A stretch of 27,348 nt of DNA from Nitrospirota bacterium (GCA_003233615.1 QIMB01000240.1:1-27348); one strand, 5' to 3'; positions 14,943 to 24,366 are shown, counted from the first letter of the stretch. Translations and numbers: made by a program. Notes: generated by a model not told the origin, from the sequence alone.

Positions 14943-17353
14943 TGACGACCTCCTCTGATATCATCGAAAAACATAAACCCTTCTTCCTTGTGATCCGGGT
15001 CATTCTTGACCTGAATGATCTCGTTGGGTCGTACTTCGATGATGCCTTTTTTGCCAGGGGTCACTTCACTCCAGCGTTTCATCTCTACATTAATCACATG
15101 ATCGACACCTTTGACCAACTGCACCCGTCCCATGATCTGACTTTCCCTGAGCTCCTGTCCAAAAGTCCACTGGTCTGGATGAAAGAATCCCATCCTGCCA
15201 TCCGGTGTATAGCCATCTGAAAGCTCCTGCTCAAGGATGAATTTGATATCCTCCCACCAGTAACCGGGATGAATGCAGAGGGAGATATGGATTTCCAAAG
15301 GAACAAATCGTGGTGGACGGATCTCTAAATCTTCTCCGATAAGTCTGACTGCATCGAGGTAACGTGCAATTCTTTTTCGTAGTTCATCATCTAATCCTGT
15401 TGTTCCGACAGGATCAACGGATATCTGAACAGTTCGCCAGCTCCCGGTCCATACATACCTTGCCGCAGCTCTTGAGACATCATCGAGCTCTTCGGCTCTG
15501 TTAACGTAATCTCTAAGCGTTACCGCCCGTAATTGACGAAAGCGATAGGCTTCAGGAACACGGCGGATGATCTCTACCACGGGTTCGGGAGCCCTGCCAT
15601 TTGTTACATCGAAGGGATTCCAGCATTCTCCTATTTGAGGAAAGGCTGTTTTGTCAAAATTGACGAGCTTATCAGCCCCGATATTACCATCAGGGCCACG
15701 ACCAACCTGATAAGAGCAGTGAACCTCGGCCCCATCCGGTAGCTCCTTACCGTTGACTCCGTCTCCAAAACGAATCAGGCTTCGCCCCTCCTCGTCGGTC
15801 TCTACAATAAAGTGGTCACCCTGTTCATCACTATTATCACTGTGAATCAAGCTGATGACCTCCTCCCATTTGTCCATACCTCCTCCAGGGGTTTCCACCT
15901 CGACTTCAATGGTTGACTCTGATGGCACCTCTCCTCCGGTAGGGGTATCTTTGTAAGCGAGTGGCCCTTCAGACAGCCTGCAGATTGTCCCCCACATATC
16001 AGTTCTCTCATAATGAAACTCATCCGGACCTGTGAGGGTCGTTCCCGGCTCTTTGAAAACAACGGTCATAGGGCGGCCGTGGTAGACTTGCACCAGGTTT
16101 CCATGGAACAGGGAGACATCTTCTACCTTCCCGTCAGGACAATCTACTGTAAAACAGTAATTACTTCTCAGCCTGTCCCTATCCTCCCAACGGACCCTCA
16201 CTAACCAATCTCCGGCCAGAGGGTCTTGTATGGTTTCGGCTCCCTGGTCTCCGGACAGTAGTCTCAGAAACTGCCTTTTGGACGGATATCTGCCTGCCTC
16301 CATGCCTGTTGCCGGATTGAGTCTTTTCTGAATCAGAAAGTCTGTAATCGTTCCATTACGAATTAAATCCCGGACTATATTTGCCGATGCTTCTCCGCCT
16401 GTGGTTAGCTTCAGATCAGCGGTGGTGCTCCCGGATGCTAAGGCCGGAATCGCATCACTCCATGTGTAAAGACCCATCTGGTTGAGCAGATGATGCATAT
16501 GCTGCTGGTTTCGGCTCATGAAGACAACCGAAGACGGGTCGTTGATACCATCGCTACCCGCCCAGACCGGATAACCTTTAGATAGATCGAACTCTGTACC
16601 ATCGGCAACCTTTAAGGCCAACGAGGTACCTGCCTGGTTACCCTGATGGATATGATAGTCCATCAATCGGGCATGCCTGGCCATTGATACCCTCTTGTGT
16701 GCCGTCCCAAGATATGCCTCATTCATCACCCTGTCCTGGTAGTCGCTCAACTCGTCCGCCGCAGCACTGAACAGTTCCAGCAGCACCTGATCCAGGTCGG
16801 CCTCACTGGTAGGTCCCCAGCCCGGCACCCGTTCCATCATCGCTGTGATCATGGTATGCCTGAATGAATCATAATCCTTGGCAAGGTAATCGATTGCCGG
16901 GCCCTCCTTCGGTGCAGGGGCTGATTCCCAATCAGGTGCGCAGAGGTTGAAGCACCCGGGACGGAATTTGAACTCGATTTCGCTGTAAATTGGATCTATA
17001 CTTTGATAATCAATGCTCAATGTATATGTTGAATAGTCACCAATTGGTGATACGGTCAGCGTCAAACAGTTCGGGGTTGAACCGCTTGCAATTGCTACGA
17101 CCTTCACCTGGTCAGCACCTGGTCCGGCAAGAAGTCGATGACCTCCCGAAAGGGGAAAGATTGATTTTGGGTCTCCTGGATCTGCCAGGATATCGGCAAT
17201 CTCATTATTGTTATGGAAGTGGACCTCAAGATGCGCCTCAGTGGGATCGGGATCGGGCTGTAAGGTCACCAGAACCAGTTTGAAACCGTTAAGACCCTGT
17301 GCTGCCAGGTTATTTGCCCGCTCATTCAGTGCCTCTTGATTTTTAATAGCCAT
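14939..17353 (-). CDS. Baseplate J-like protein (first copy)
   Basis: This protein has 804 residues. Residues ~150-240 (AIDYLAKDYDSFRHTMITAM, DLDQVLLELFSAAADELSDY, NEAYLGTAHKRVSMARHARL) and the C-terminal Baseplate_J region (RAVTLRDYVNRAEELDDVSR, LDDELRKRIARYLDAVRLIG, ELRESQIMGRVQLVKGVDHV) assign it to the same eCIS baseplate assembly family as its neighbour. The two genes are consecutive paralogues, as in Afp11/Afp12. It follows gp25 with a 2-base gap. The N-terminal 130 residues form a beta domain of unknown role. Confidence 0.9.
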   Translation of the reverse strand: MAIKNQEALNERANNLAAQGLNGFKLVLVTLQPDPDPTEAHLEVHFHNNNEIADILADPGDPKSIFPLSGGHRLLAGPGADQVKVVAIASGSTPNCLTLTVSPIGDYSTYTLSIDYQSIDPIYSEIEFKFRPGCFNLCAPDWESAPAPKEGPAIDYLAKDYDSFRHTMITAMMERVPGWGPTSEADLDQVLLELFSAAADELSDYQDRVMNEAYLGTAHKRVSMARHARLMDYHIHQGNQAGTSLALKVADGTEFDLSKGYPVWAGSDGINDPSSVVFMSRNQQHMHHLLNQMGLYTWSDAIPALASGSTTADLKLTTGGEASANIVRDLIRNGTITDFLIQKRLNPATGMEAGRYPSKRQFLRLLSGDQGAETIQDPLAGDWLVRVRWEDRDRLRSNYCFTVDCPDGKVEDVSLFHGNLVQVYHGRPMTVVFKEPGTTLTGPDEFHYERTDMWGTICRLSEGPLAYKDTPTGGEVPSESTIEVEVETPGGGMDKWEEVISLIHSDNSDEQGDHFIVETDEEGRSLIRFGDGVNGKELPDGAEVHCSYQVGRGPDGNIGADKLVNFDKTAFPQIGECWNPFDVTNGRAPEPVVEIIRRVPEAYRFRQLRAVTLRDYVNRAEELDDVSRAAARYVWTGSWRTVQISVDPVGTTGLDDELRKRIARYLDAVRLIGEDLEIRPPRFVPLEIHISLCIHPGYWWEDIKFILEQELSDGYTPDGRMGFFHPDQWTFGQELRESQIMGRVQLVKGVDHVINVEMKRWSEVTPGKKGIIEVRPNEIIQVKNDPDHKEEGFMFFDDIRGGRQ

Positions 17354-17355
17354 CT

Positions 17356-17736
17356 CTATCCACCCTTCCGTTCAAATCTCATTACCCTGGTATCCTCGGT
17401 CCCGGCAATCCGATATTTGAGGTCAACCTCTATCTTCTCGTTTTCTACTGTGACTTTAAGTTCCTCTAAGGTTATCCTGTGGCCCAGCCGGCGTGAGATC
17501 GCCTGAGTGAGCATTGCCTTTGTCATCCCCGCTGTTGTTTCATCTGCGTTCTTAAAGACAAGCCGTCTGACACCTCCTCCGAATTCAGGCAGAAAAACCC
17601 GTTCACCAGGATTAGTAAGAATCAATTGAATCAGCTCATCCCGGACATGGTCTTCCAGGGTGTTCACCTCTTCAGTTCTTCCTTTCTTTCCGATTTGAAA
17701 GGGAAAGGATAAATGTCTTCCATATTCCTCTGCCAT
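17356..17736 (-). CDS. gp25/gpW-like baseplate wedge protein
   Basis: This protein has 126 residues from the ATG at 17736. That start has AAAGGA six bases upstream and is preferred over an in-frame TTG at 17742. The sequence is typical of GPW_gp25: GRHLSFPFQIG, VNTLEDHVRDELIQLILTNP, GERVFLPEFGGGVRRLVF, then an amphipathic helix and a closing beta hairpin. In T4 and in Afp9/Pvc9 this small protein joins sheath and wedge. It is not a working lysozyme despite the old name. It lies directly downstream of the PAAR-like tip, in the usual eCIS order. Confidence 0.95.
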   Translation of the reverse strand: MAEEYGRHLSFPFQIGKKGRTEEVNTLEDHVRDELIQLILTNPGERVFLPEFGGGVRRLVFKNADETTAGMTKAMLTQAISRRLGHRITLEELKVTVENEKIEVDLKYRIAGTEDTRVMRFERKGG

Positions 17737-17749
17737 TATCAATCCTTTA

Positions 17750-18082
17750 TCATTGTGCAGATGCCTTCAATTGTGTATTAACTATAGTAGCTACTCCCTG
17801 AGTGGCTCCCTCGGCATTGATGCATCTCCCGATGCTTGTCTGAACCAATACCGGGGGCCCATTGATAATTACTTTACTTGCTCCTGCAGACCATTCAATC
17901 CTCACACAGGGAGAATATTTTATTCCCACAGTAAAAGGGCATCCCACCACGGGATGAATATCTGACTCCAGCAAGACTGGCGCACCATCGGCAAAAGCCC
18001 TCGTGTTTGAGGTAAAGAGCGTTGCCTGCCCCCCATGGGTACAGATGATTGTGGTGGCTGTATTTAGAATGTTTCCGGCCAT
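17750..18082 (-). CDS. PAAR-like spike tip protein
   Basis: This protein has 110 residues and is rich in beta strands and Gly/Pro turns. His and Cys residues (C14, H16, H43, C48, C59, C87) could form a metal site as in PAAR tips, and the layout CTHGGQATLF ... HPVVGCPF ... CVRIEW ... GPPVLVQTSIGRC fits the PAAR-like family. It lies between the gp5/gpV-like spike and gp25, where Afp10/Pvc10-type tips occur. Its ATG overlaps the spike stop as TAATG. It would cap the spike and pierce the target membrane. Confidence 0.8.
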   Translation of the reverse strand: MAGNILNTATTIICTHGGQATLFTSNTRAFADGAPVLLESDIHPVVGCPFTVGIKYSPCVRIEWSAGASKVIINGPPVLVQTSIGRCINAEGATQGVATIVNTQLKASAQ

Positions 18083-18609
18083 TATCTCACCTCAAAGGCT
18101 CCATTATTGATATTGACTCCGCTTGCAGATAGAACAATCTGGGTGGAGCCTATTTTCAGAGTAATATTATTGTCGGTCATTGTTATTTCCGCCCCTCCTG
18201 AGTGGAGAAGCTGCAGTTTACTTCCATCATCATCCAGGATGACCTTGTGTCCCGCTGTAGTTGCAAGCACCCGTACTGCTTTTCCGCCCGGCGAGGGCAT
18301 TTCTCCGCTGGCCCACCAGCAACCGGTCCAGATAGGACGGGACGGGTCTCCTGCCTCAAACTCGATCCATACACCGTCACCCACTTCCGGAAGCACGACC
18401 AGTCCATGGTTCTGACCCGCGAAGGGAACAGAAGGCAGTGCCCACGGAGAGTCTTCATCTTCATAGACCTCGGGAACCTGAGCGATAATACGTCCCATAT
18501 TTTCGGGGTCGTCAACATTACGGACAAGACCTCGGTATTTTCCGTAATAACGGTTACGTACAAATTCTGTAAGTTCTATAACAAGATTTTCCATTTCCCG
18601 CTCGACCAT
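18082..18609 (-). CDS. gpV/gp5-like central spike protein
   Basis: This protein has 175 residues. An OB-fold spans about 22-100 (YYGKYRGLVRNVDDPENMGR, ALPSVPFAGQNHGLVVLPEV, VWIEFEAGDPSRPIWTGCWW). It is followed by a short repetitive beta needle (GHKVILDDDGSKLQLLHSGG, EITMTDNNITLKIGSTQIVL). This is the phage baseplate assembly V / T4 gp5 C-terminal plan and the counterpart of Afp8/Pvc8's spike half. There is no lysozyme domain. The ATG overlaps the upstream stop as TGATG; an alternative ATG lies five codons in (18594). Confidence 0.92.
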   Translation of the reverse strand: MVEREMENLVIELTEFVRNRYYGKYRGLVRNVDDPENMGRIIAQVPEVYEDEDSPWALPSVPFAGQNHGLVVLPEVGDGVWIEFEAGDPSRPIWTGCWWASGEMPSPGGKAVRVLATTAGHKVILDDDGSKLQLLHSGGAEITMTDNNITLKIGSTQIVLSASGVNINNGAFEVR

Positions 18610-19733
18610 CAGAATATACTCCCCATAAGGTTGTCTGGACTGAACCCGGAACCCGCAGACAGGGCATTTCGCCTCAATGTGAAGGACTGCGAATAATTTA
18701 AACGCGTCAAGGTATGGGTGACCTTGGTAATCAAATAATCACCGCTTAACCTGCCATTAACCCCCAGTACGGTTACTAAACGATAGGGCAGTAACACACC
18801 TCGGTAACAATGGTCTCTAACGCTTCCTGTTGCATCAAAGGCGTAACTTGAATTTGCCGCCTCTGCTGTGACAGCCTGATCGAGATATACGGAGGTTCCT
18901 TGATATGGAGGAAGAATCTGTGTGGCTGTATCTGATTCACTTTCGAATCCAGCCTCCTCTCCCAGAAGATCAAGATTGCGGAAACTTGAGGTTCGGGTAA
19001 TCACCCCTTTGTCTGTAATGCTAAGGGATGAAGCCCTAACAGTGGATGGACTCTGAGCGTTATTTCTGACGTTAAATGTGTCGATATTCCGGTCCGATCC
19101 CAGTAGAATAAGCTGGGGAAGTCCATCTGCTTGAGAAGGAAATGCATTGAAACATCCGATACTCTGTCCCGGGCTGTCGCCTGGCAAGACATAGGCATGC
19201 ATCCCCTGTCGTCTTGCCAATGATCTCAGTGTTTGCATTGCCGTGCCGCGCTGAACTACAGTGGGAGGTAACGTGCTTCCCGGAGCCGGAGTATCTTCGA
19301 CGTCGGTGGATGCTATCTGTTCAAACTCCCCGAATATCTGCCTTGCGATCTCATGATCCAACATATTTTCAAAGCGTGAGACACGTTCTTCACGATTTAA
19401 ATAAACGCTATCGTCTTGTACTGTTAAAGTTATGGAACTTTGTCCCGGCTCTGAGTTCATCCGGCTGTCATAGCCAACGATTGGTCCGTCAATCAGTGGT
19501 GTAAAAGGCTTTTCTCCAATCTTGATTTCTACCCTTACCCTTGAAAAAGACCTTATGAAATCCTCGTCTTCTCCTGACCAATTTCCTCGCTCGTCGGCGC
19601 AGATAGGGAGATTGACGCGTGCTTCCCACTTCTTGTCCACTTCCTGATCCACGACAATCTCCTCCACCCTGTCCAACTGCTTACGGGTAGCAGGGTTATT
19701 GTTGAAAAACATTCTGTATTCGATATCCGGCAT
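18609..19733 (-). CDS. Phage late control D (gpD)-like hub protein
   Basis: This protein has 374 residues. Features such as MFFNNNPATRKQLDRVEEIV, FTPLIDGPIVGYDSRMNSEP, ITLTVQDDSVYLNREERVSR and LRSLARRQGMHAYVLPGDSP identify the gpD / T4 gp27 / VgrG-N fold. This forms the trimeric hub that connects the tube to the spike. In Afp8 and VgrG the hub and spike are one protein. Here they are two coupled genes (overlap TGATG). The start overlaps the LysM gene's stop as TAATG. Confidence 0.92.
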   Translation of the reverse strand: MPDIEYRMFFNNNPATRKQLDRVEEIVVDQEVDKKWEARVNLPICADERGNWSGEDEDFIRSFSRVRVEIKIGEKPFTPLIDGPIVGYDSRMNSEPGQSSITLTVQDDSVYLNREERVSRFENMLDHEIARQIFGEFEQIASTDVEDTPAPGSTLPPTVVQRGTAMQTLRSLARRQGMHAYVLPGDSPGQSIGCFNAFPSQADGLPQLILLGSDRNIDTFNVRNNAQSPSTVRASSLSITDKGVITRTSSFRNLDLLGEEAGFESESDTATQILPPYQGTSVYLDQAVTAEAANSSYAFDATGSVRDHCYRGVLLPYRLVTVLGVNGRLSGDYLITKVTHTLTRLNYSQSFTLRRNALSAGSGFSPDNLMGSIF

Positions 19734-20005
19734 TATTGCTCCGGTACCTTTATGATACGTCCTGTCTCTTTAACCAGATCATTGGCCTGTAACTCCGTAT
19801 TGGCATCGGCAATATGCCAGAACATGGTCGGGTTGTTATACTGGCGCTGTGCCATAATATCAAGCCGGTCATTGCCCATTACCACAGTTGGTTTTCCGCT
19901 TACGGCAGGCGGTCTTCTTAGAGTCACTACCTTTACGGTTCGTCCGTCTTTTGTGACTCCCTCCACGACCTTCTGCTTGTTATATCTTGATGAGTCTAAG
20001 AACAT
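19733..20005 (-). CDS. LysM-domain baseplate/hub protein
   Basis: This protein has 90 residues. Residues ~44-88 (GNDRLDIMAQRQYNNPTMFW, HIADANTELQANDLVKETGR, IIKVPE) form a LysM-like module similar to P2 gpX and the LysM end of Afp7/Pvc7 and T4 gp53. It probably stabilises the hub-baseplate contact. AGGAGG lies just before the ATG. It directly follows the CIS_tube gene, and the two together look like a split Afp7. Confidence 0.85.
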   Translation of the reverse strand: MFLDSSRYNKQKVVEGVTKDGRTVKVVTLRRPPAVSGKPTVVMGNDRLDIMAQRQYNNPTMFWHIADANTELQANDLVKETGRIIKVPEQ

Positions 20006-20014
20006 CCCGTCCTC

Positions 20015-20683
20015 CTAAAATGGAATAATGTCGGCAACCTGCTGAGCGGTATTGGCAAGATTCGCTATTGCCTGAGCGTCCTTTGCAAGATTCGAATACT
20101 CGATTGCACCCCTGGCGACCTGATCCTCCGAACATGGATCGATGGTTATTACAGACAGGCCAAGAGATACCTCAGCCTGAACCGGATTCAGCAGGTTGTC
20201 ATAATGCTGCTCGGTGATATTCATGGAATCGATAATGACAGGCAATACCCTCGTCAGCCCCCAGATGAAAAGTATACGCGGGTAATTCTCCCTGGGGATC
20301 GGCTGTGTTGTGCTTTCTTCACCGCCAAAGATTGCGTCACCGATTGCATCTATGGCTTTACCAATCAAGCCACTGATTTTTCCTGCGGGATGAACCATTT
20401 TTTCCAGCGCTGCCAAATGAGGACCAATGCCGAATGCCCTTGCAAGGGGGTTGTTGTTTTTCAACTTGTCAGCAGCACTGAAATGGGCGGTGAGACTGAT
20501 CTTTTCAACCGGTCCCTCGCCAACCTGGCTCGTTTCTCGACTCGCTACTCCGGTTGGACGTGAAGGTATCTGGATATTCCGTGTAAGGCTCTCCGGATTG
20601 AACTGAAAAATTACAATATTCGGAATAGGTCCGAGGAAATCGCTTCCGTATTCTATCAGTGCTCCTCTCAATAGATAGGGCAT
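20015..20683 (-). CDS. CIS_tube family protein (Afp7/Pvc7 N-terminal-like)
   Basis: This protein has 222 residues. It begins with LRGALIEYGSD then IVIFQFNPESLTRNIQIPSR, the FNPES signature of the contractile injection system tube protein N-terminal domain. It continues with KISLTAHFSAADKL and ILFIWGLTRVLPVIIDSMNI. In Afp7/Pvc7 this domain adapts the six-fold tube to the hub and carries a C-terminal LysM; here LysM is the next gene. The C-terminal 40 residues (IEYSNLAKDAQAIANLANTA) are helical. Confidence 0.88.
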   Translation of the reverse strand: MPYLLRGALIEYGSDFLGPIPNIVIFQFNPESLTRNIQIPSRPTGVASRETSQVGEGPVEKISLTAHFSAADKLKNNNPLARAFGIGPHLAALEKMVHPAGKISGLIGKAIDAIGDAIFGGEESTTQPIPRENYPRILFIWGLTRVLPVIIDSMNITEQHYDNLLNPVQAEVSLGLSVITIDPCSEDQVARGAIEYSNLAKDAQAIANLANTAQQVADIIPF

Positions 20684-20685
20684 TG

Positions 20686-20961
20686 CTAATCTCTCTTCCT
20701 GTAGACTTTTGACGTGATCGACTCAACAATCCTATTAACAATCATTTCCCTTAAGTCGGAGGAACCTGTATGTCCTGAAGTCTGGAAAGTACCTGAGTCG
20801 ATTTTATTTATATTGACTGAACGTCTTTGCTTAAAAAGAGTATGTTCCTCTGCAAGTTTCTCCAGTAATTCATGACCCAGACCTGAAATAGATGAACGTG
20901 CCATCTGAGGCGATATACCTTTAAGGCGAATTTCTACTCGGTCAATTTTGATGTCTTTCAT
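20686..20961 (-). CDS. Small eCIS-associated protein of unknown function
   Basis: This protein has 91 residues. A short beta start (KIDRVEIRLKGISPQMARSS) is followed by a helix (GLGHELLEKLAEEH) and a hydrophilic middle. Similar small proteins with the I-x-R-L-x-G-I-S-P motif occur in this position in other eCIS clusters as far as I recall, but I know of no function. It overlaps the end of the ATPase gene by 20 bases, and GGAG lies about 8 bases before its ATG. Confidence 0.7.
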   Translation of the reverse strand: MKDIKIDRVEIRLKGISPQMARSSISGLGHELLEKLAEEHTLFKQRRSVNINKIDSGTFQTSGHTGSSDLREMIVNRIVESITSKVYRKRD

Positions 20962-23152
20962 CTTTATGCTCCAGTTTTTTTACGATCTCGGCATAGGGTC
21001 CAAAGAGTTCGAGGCTCACCGAACGATTCAATTTATCATACTCCCTTTTAACTGCCATAATGACGCGTTCCATCGTTAACCGACCTTTAAACGTATCATG
21101 GCAAGCACCGGAGCCATTTGTGCTTTGCAAACAGGCATTGAAGACGATCGAACGGATATGTCCGCCAGTAAGTGGGAATTGTTTTGCCAGAAAAGCAAAA
21201 TCTATTTTTGAGCTATCGACAGTTCTGGGAACAACCTGACGCCAGATCTCCTTCCTCTGGTTCGCTCCAGGCAGGGGAAAATCGATGATGTAACGCAACC
21301 TCCTCAAAAAGGCCTCATCAAGATCCTTCTTGCGGTTAGTGGCCAGTATCGCCAGACCTCTGAACCGCTCCATCCGTTCAAGGAGATAACTGATTTCAAG
21401 GTTGGCATACCGGTCGTGGGCATCCTTGACCTCTGTGCGGCGCCCAAAGAGGGAATCAGCCTCATCGAAGAAGAGGATCATGTCAGAGATATCGGCTGCA
21501 TCAAATAGCCGCTTTAAGTTCTTCTCCGTCTCTCCTATATACTTGTTGACCACTTGGGATAGATCGATCCGGTACATCGGCAAGTCAAGCTTAATTGCCA
21601 AAACCTCAGCAGCCATTGTCTTACCTGTACCTGAGGAACCGGCAAAGAGCACAGAGATACCGCTTTCGTTCCAAACCCTGGCCGTTCCCCAGCCATAATG
21701 AACCTCAGTGAGTGACCTCATTGCCTTAACAAGCTCCTCAAACTGCATGTGTTGTTTGTAAGGCAGCATTAATTCTTCATCTGTAAAACGTGGAATAACC
21801 TTTTGAGCCAGCTCGCCTATATCCAGTTCTAATTCGGCTCTACATGCATCTGTAAAATCTTTTTCAGTAACGGGATCGGATAATCCTTTCAGAACTTTGC
21901 AGATATTGTTGATGGTCTCTTTCTCATAGCGGAAACGGCGTGAGCACTCCGGGATAACTCTAGCCAAACCTTCGTCCTTTGTTCCGAGCGTTTTTCTCCA
22001 GTGCGCTATACGTTTATGATATGAAAGAACTGGAATGTCAATTATTGGCAGTAAAATGTTGTCGGGAATGTTAGACAATTGGCTTTTCTCAGTTATGCCA
22101 AGGAAAATAGTTATGGGTATTGATTGGAGAGGAAGCCAATGGTTATCTGAATGCTGTTTATCGCTGCTTAAAGTTGACACCATATCTTGACCCAGGAACA
22201 GATCCACGCCTTTCAGCCAACAAAATGTTGCAAGGGAGTTCAGATAATGGCTATTTTTAAGAAAACCAGGATCCCCCTTGAATTCGACAACACCTCGTTT
22301 TGTAATTCCAGCTACCCCGCGGACTATTTCGACATGCGCTGAATCTTTTAGTCCACGGATGGGAACCAGACAGAGCATATCTACACTTTTAGAACTCAAG
22401 CTGGATGTTACTATACGGGCAGTATCCGTCAGAATAAACTCTTTATCGTTTTCTATAGTGACAGGGTTCAAAGCCCGTGGCAGTGGCACGTTTGGAAAAA
22501 GCAATTGGTTTGCTACCAGTGCTGGCACTGCAATCGGAATATCCCAGTCAATCACTGAATATTGATGTGAGCTATGGCCAATGTGTTGAAGTAAACCATA
22601 ACTAAACAGTGGGTGAGCGGGATCAGCCAACATCGAAACCGCCTCAGGATTATCCCACAGTTTTTGAGCGAGGGCCAGGTTTGGATGTGTCTTTGCTGAA
22701 TCGTTGAGACATGCGGCAACAACACTCCCCATAGCATTATCAAAAGCTACTGCCAATCCAATGGCCAATACGAAAGAGTTAGTTTCATCTAAATCCAATT
22801 CTTTAACTACCCAGCCAAAGGAACCCTTAGTGCAATGTTTATCTGCAAGAGGAGGATCGGCTTTTAGCATCTCTGATAGATATCGAGCTGTTTGATCGGT
22901 ATTAAAAAATTTATTCTTTTCTTCCCAAAAACGGGTCATATTGAGACTTTCTGATGTCCTATCTGTAAAAGGCGGCAGATTAGCAGAGGTTGAGTCAGGA
23001 AGTAAACCTCGTTCATGCCAGCACCAGCACACTTCCCTTCTCAACCTGACAGTGACCTGTCGCAGCCAGTAGTTTGCAGAGGCGTCATCCGCTCGGAGAC
23101 CTGGCGAAAATGTAATAGGCTCTTTTTTACTAGTAAATATATGCACGTTCAT
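20942..23152 (-). CDS. AAA+ ATPase (Afp15/Pvc15-like)
   Basis: This protein has 736 residues. The C-terminal AAA+ module has Walker A GSSGTGKT at 505-512, Walker B ILFFDEAD at 559-566, sensor 1 around ATNRKKD at 604-610 and arginine-finger residues RRLR at 617-620. All key residues are present. The N-terminal ~480 residues are the long extension seen in eCIS ATPases. In Afp and PVC this ATPase is needed for particle assembly and proposed for cargo loading. The start codon overlaps the DUF4255 stop as ATGA. Confidence 0.95.
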   Translation of the reverse strand: MNVHIFTSKKEPITFSPGLRADDASANYWLRQVTVRLRREVCWCWHERGLLPDSTSANLPPFTDRTSESLNMTRFWEEKNKFFNTDQTARYLSEMLKADPPLADKHCTKGSFGWVVKELDLDETNSFVLAIGLAVAFDNAMGSVVAACLNDSAKTHPNLALAQKLWDNPEAVSMLADPAHPLFSYGLLQHIGHSSHQYSVIDWDIPIAVPALVANQLLFPNVPLPRALNPVTIENDKEFILTDTARIVTSSLSSKSVDMLCLVPIRGLKDSAHVEIVRGVAGITKRGVVEFKGDPGFLKNSHYLNSLATFCWLKGVDLFLGQDMVSTLSSDKQHSDNHWLPLQSIPITIFLGITEKSQLSNIPDNILLPIIDIPVLSYHKRIAHWRKTLGTKDEGLARVIPECSRRFRYEKETINNICKVLKGLSDPVTEKDFTDACRAELELDIGELAQKVIPRFTDEELMLPYKQHMQFEELVKAMRSLTEVHYGWGTARVWNESGISVLFAGSSGTGKTMAAEVLAIKLDLPMYRIDLSQVVNKYIGETEKNLKRLFDAADISDMILFFDEADSLFGRRTEVKDAHDRYANLEISYLLERMERFRGLAILATNRKKDLDEAFLRRLRYIIDFPLPGANQRKEIWRQVVPRTVDSSKIDFAFLAKQFPLTGGHIRSIVFNACLQSTNGSGACHDTFKGRLTMERVIMAVKREYDKLNRSVSLELFGPYAEIVKKLEHKDERHQN

Positions 23153-24357
23153 GGGACTATTAGCTCTACCTCTGGACTGTTTTTTGCTTGTTGGCCATTT
23201 ATCCTGAGTATAACTCGGTATGTTCCTGGTGGAACAGCTTCGTCTTCCTCTACCTTTAATCTCATCCGAGTTTGAGGTGTGACTAGTGGAGGAGGAGGTG
23301 GAGGTATTGGTATGAATTCGTCGAATGCCTTCACAACCTCCCCTTCTCTGAACAATGCTACGAAAATGTCATCCTCATCGGTTCCTATAAGGACACCTGT
23401 CATATCAATGTTGCCAAAATAGTCGGGGTCCGAATCCACCGTAAAAACCGCATTTTCCAGAGTGGGCAGGAGATTTCCGACTAATAGATTGCTTGATCTG
23501 CGCCGTCCGGTAGGCAAGGTTTGAACGACAGATATGGGATGACTTCCTGCAGAAATCACGCCTCCACTCGCAATTGCTCCGTTTACTAAACACTGTAACT
23601 GGTCCGGTTGTTGTGCTGTAACAGATAGTTCTGCCGGACCGAGGCGAACAGATAGGCCGGATAAATTCAGGTCGCTCCCAAAAATGGTTAAAGTGTCGTT
23701 AACTTCAAATTTTGAAGGAGATATGTCTGTTATCTTTGGTCCCAGGGAAGGCATTACCTGAATATCAATGCCTTCTTCGCCGATTGTCTCGACTGGACTC
23801 TTTGAATAATCTATACCAACCAGGAGAGAATAGGCAGGCGGCTCGCCTGTCGTAATCATAATGGGCCTGACCTGAAAACCAAAGGAAACCCGGTATTTCT
23901 CATCAGATCCCTGCATCAATTTAGAGAGAAGACCGGAAGGCGTTTCATCAAAGGTAATCTTTAGAGGCTCAGGGTTGTCATCGAGAGCATTGAGGATATC
24001 TGCGTCTATAGGACTTGTCAGGGGCAAGAAGCTTAACTCTTGAAGGGCTCGGATTCCTACACCTAAGTATTCGTGGGCTTGAATTGTGTCACTGTTGCCA
24101 CCATCGTCAAAAGCCGTTATTAAATATTTCAAAACCAACCATAAAGGAGTCGGCTGTCCCTCATCAAGGGATACATTCTTTAAACTCGGGTCAAACGATA
24201 CCTCATAAAGAAAGAGATTGAGTTGATGGTCGGATGATCCACTACCGGGTGGTTCCGGCCTTCCCTCGTCTACGGTCAGGTTGGTTTTTGAGCCAAGACG
24301 GTCTTTTAGCAGTTTTGTGACTTTTCCTATAGATTTTCCGGTATCCGCAAGTGCCAT
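23149..24357 (-). CDS. DUF4255 (Pvc16_N) cap / tail-terminator protein with IPT/TIG domain
   Basis: This protein has 402 residues. Residues 1-190 carry the DUF4255 pattern (LNLFLYEVSFDPSLKN, PLWLVLKYLITAFDDG, EYLGVGIRALQELSFL). This is the Pvc16/Afp16 N-terminal domain that caps the sheath and tube and sets the particle end. Residues ~207-295 are an IPT/TIG Ig-like domain (PKITDISPSKFEVNDTLTIF ... ISVVQTLPTGRRRSSN). A third beta domain follows with a run of prolines (PIPPPPPP). Afp16 itself lacks the added Ig-like domains, so this is an extended version. Confidence 0.92.
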   Translation of the reverse strand: MALADTGKSIGKVTKLLKDRLGSKTNLTVDEGRPEPPGSGSSDHQLNLFLYEVSFDPSLKNVSLDEGQPTPLWLVLKYLITAFDDGGNSDTIQAHEYLGVGIRALQELSFLPLTSPIDADILNALDDNPEPLKITFDETPSGLLSKLMQGSDEKYRVSFGFQVRPIMITTGEPPAYSLLVGIDYSKSPVETIGEEGIDIQVMPSLGPKITDISPSKFEVNDTLTIFGSDLNLSGLSVRLGPAELSVTAQQPDQLQCLVNGAIASGGVISAGSHPISVVQTLPTGRRRSSNLLVGNLLPTLENAVFTVDSDPDYFGNIDMTGVLIGTDEDDIFVALFREGEVVKAFDEFIPIPPPPPPLVTPQTRMRLKVEEDEAVPPGTYRVILRINGQQAKNSPEVELIVP

Positions 24358-24366
24358 CTTAGTATC

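Noticed and set aside
17356..17742. TTG start of gp25 at 17742
   Set aside because: The ATG at 17736 has AAAGGA at good spacing and starts the usual gp25 N-terminus.
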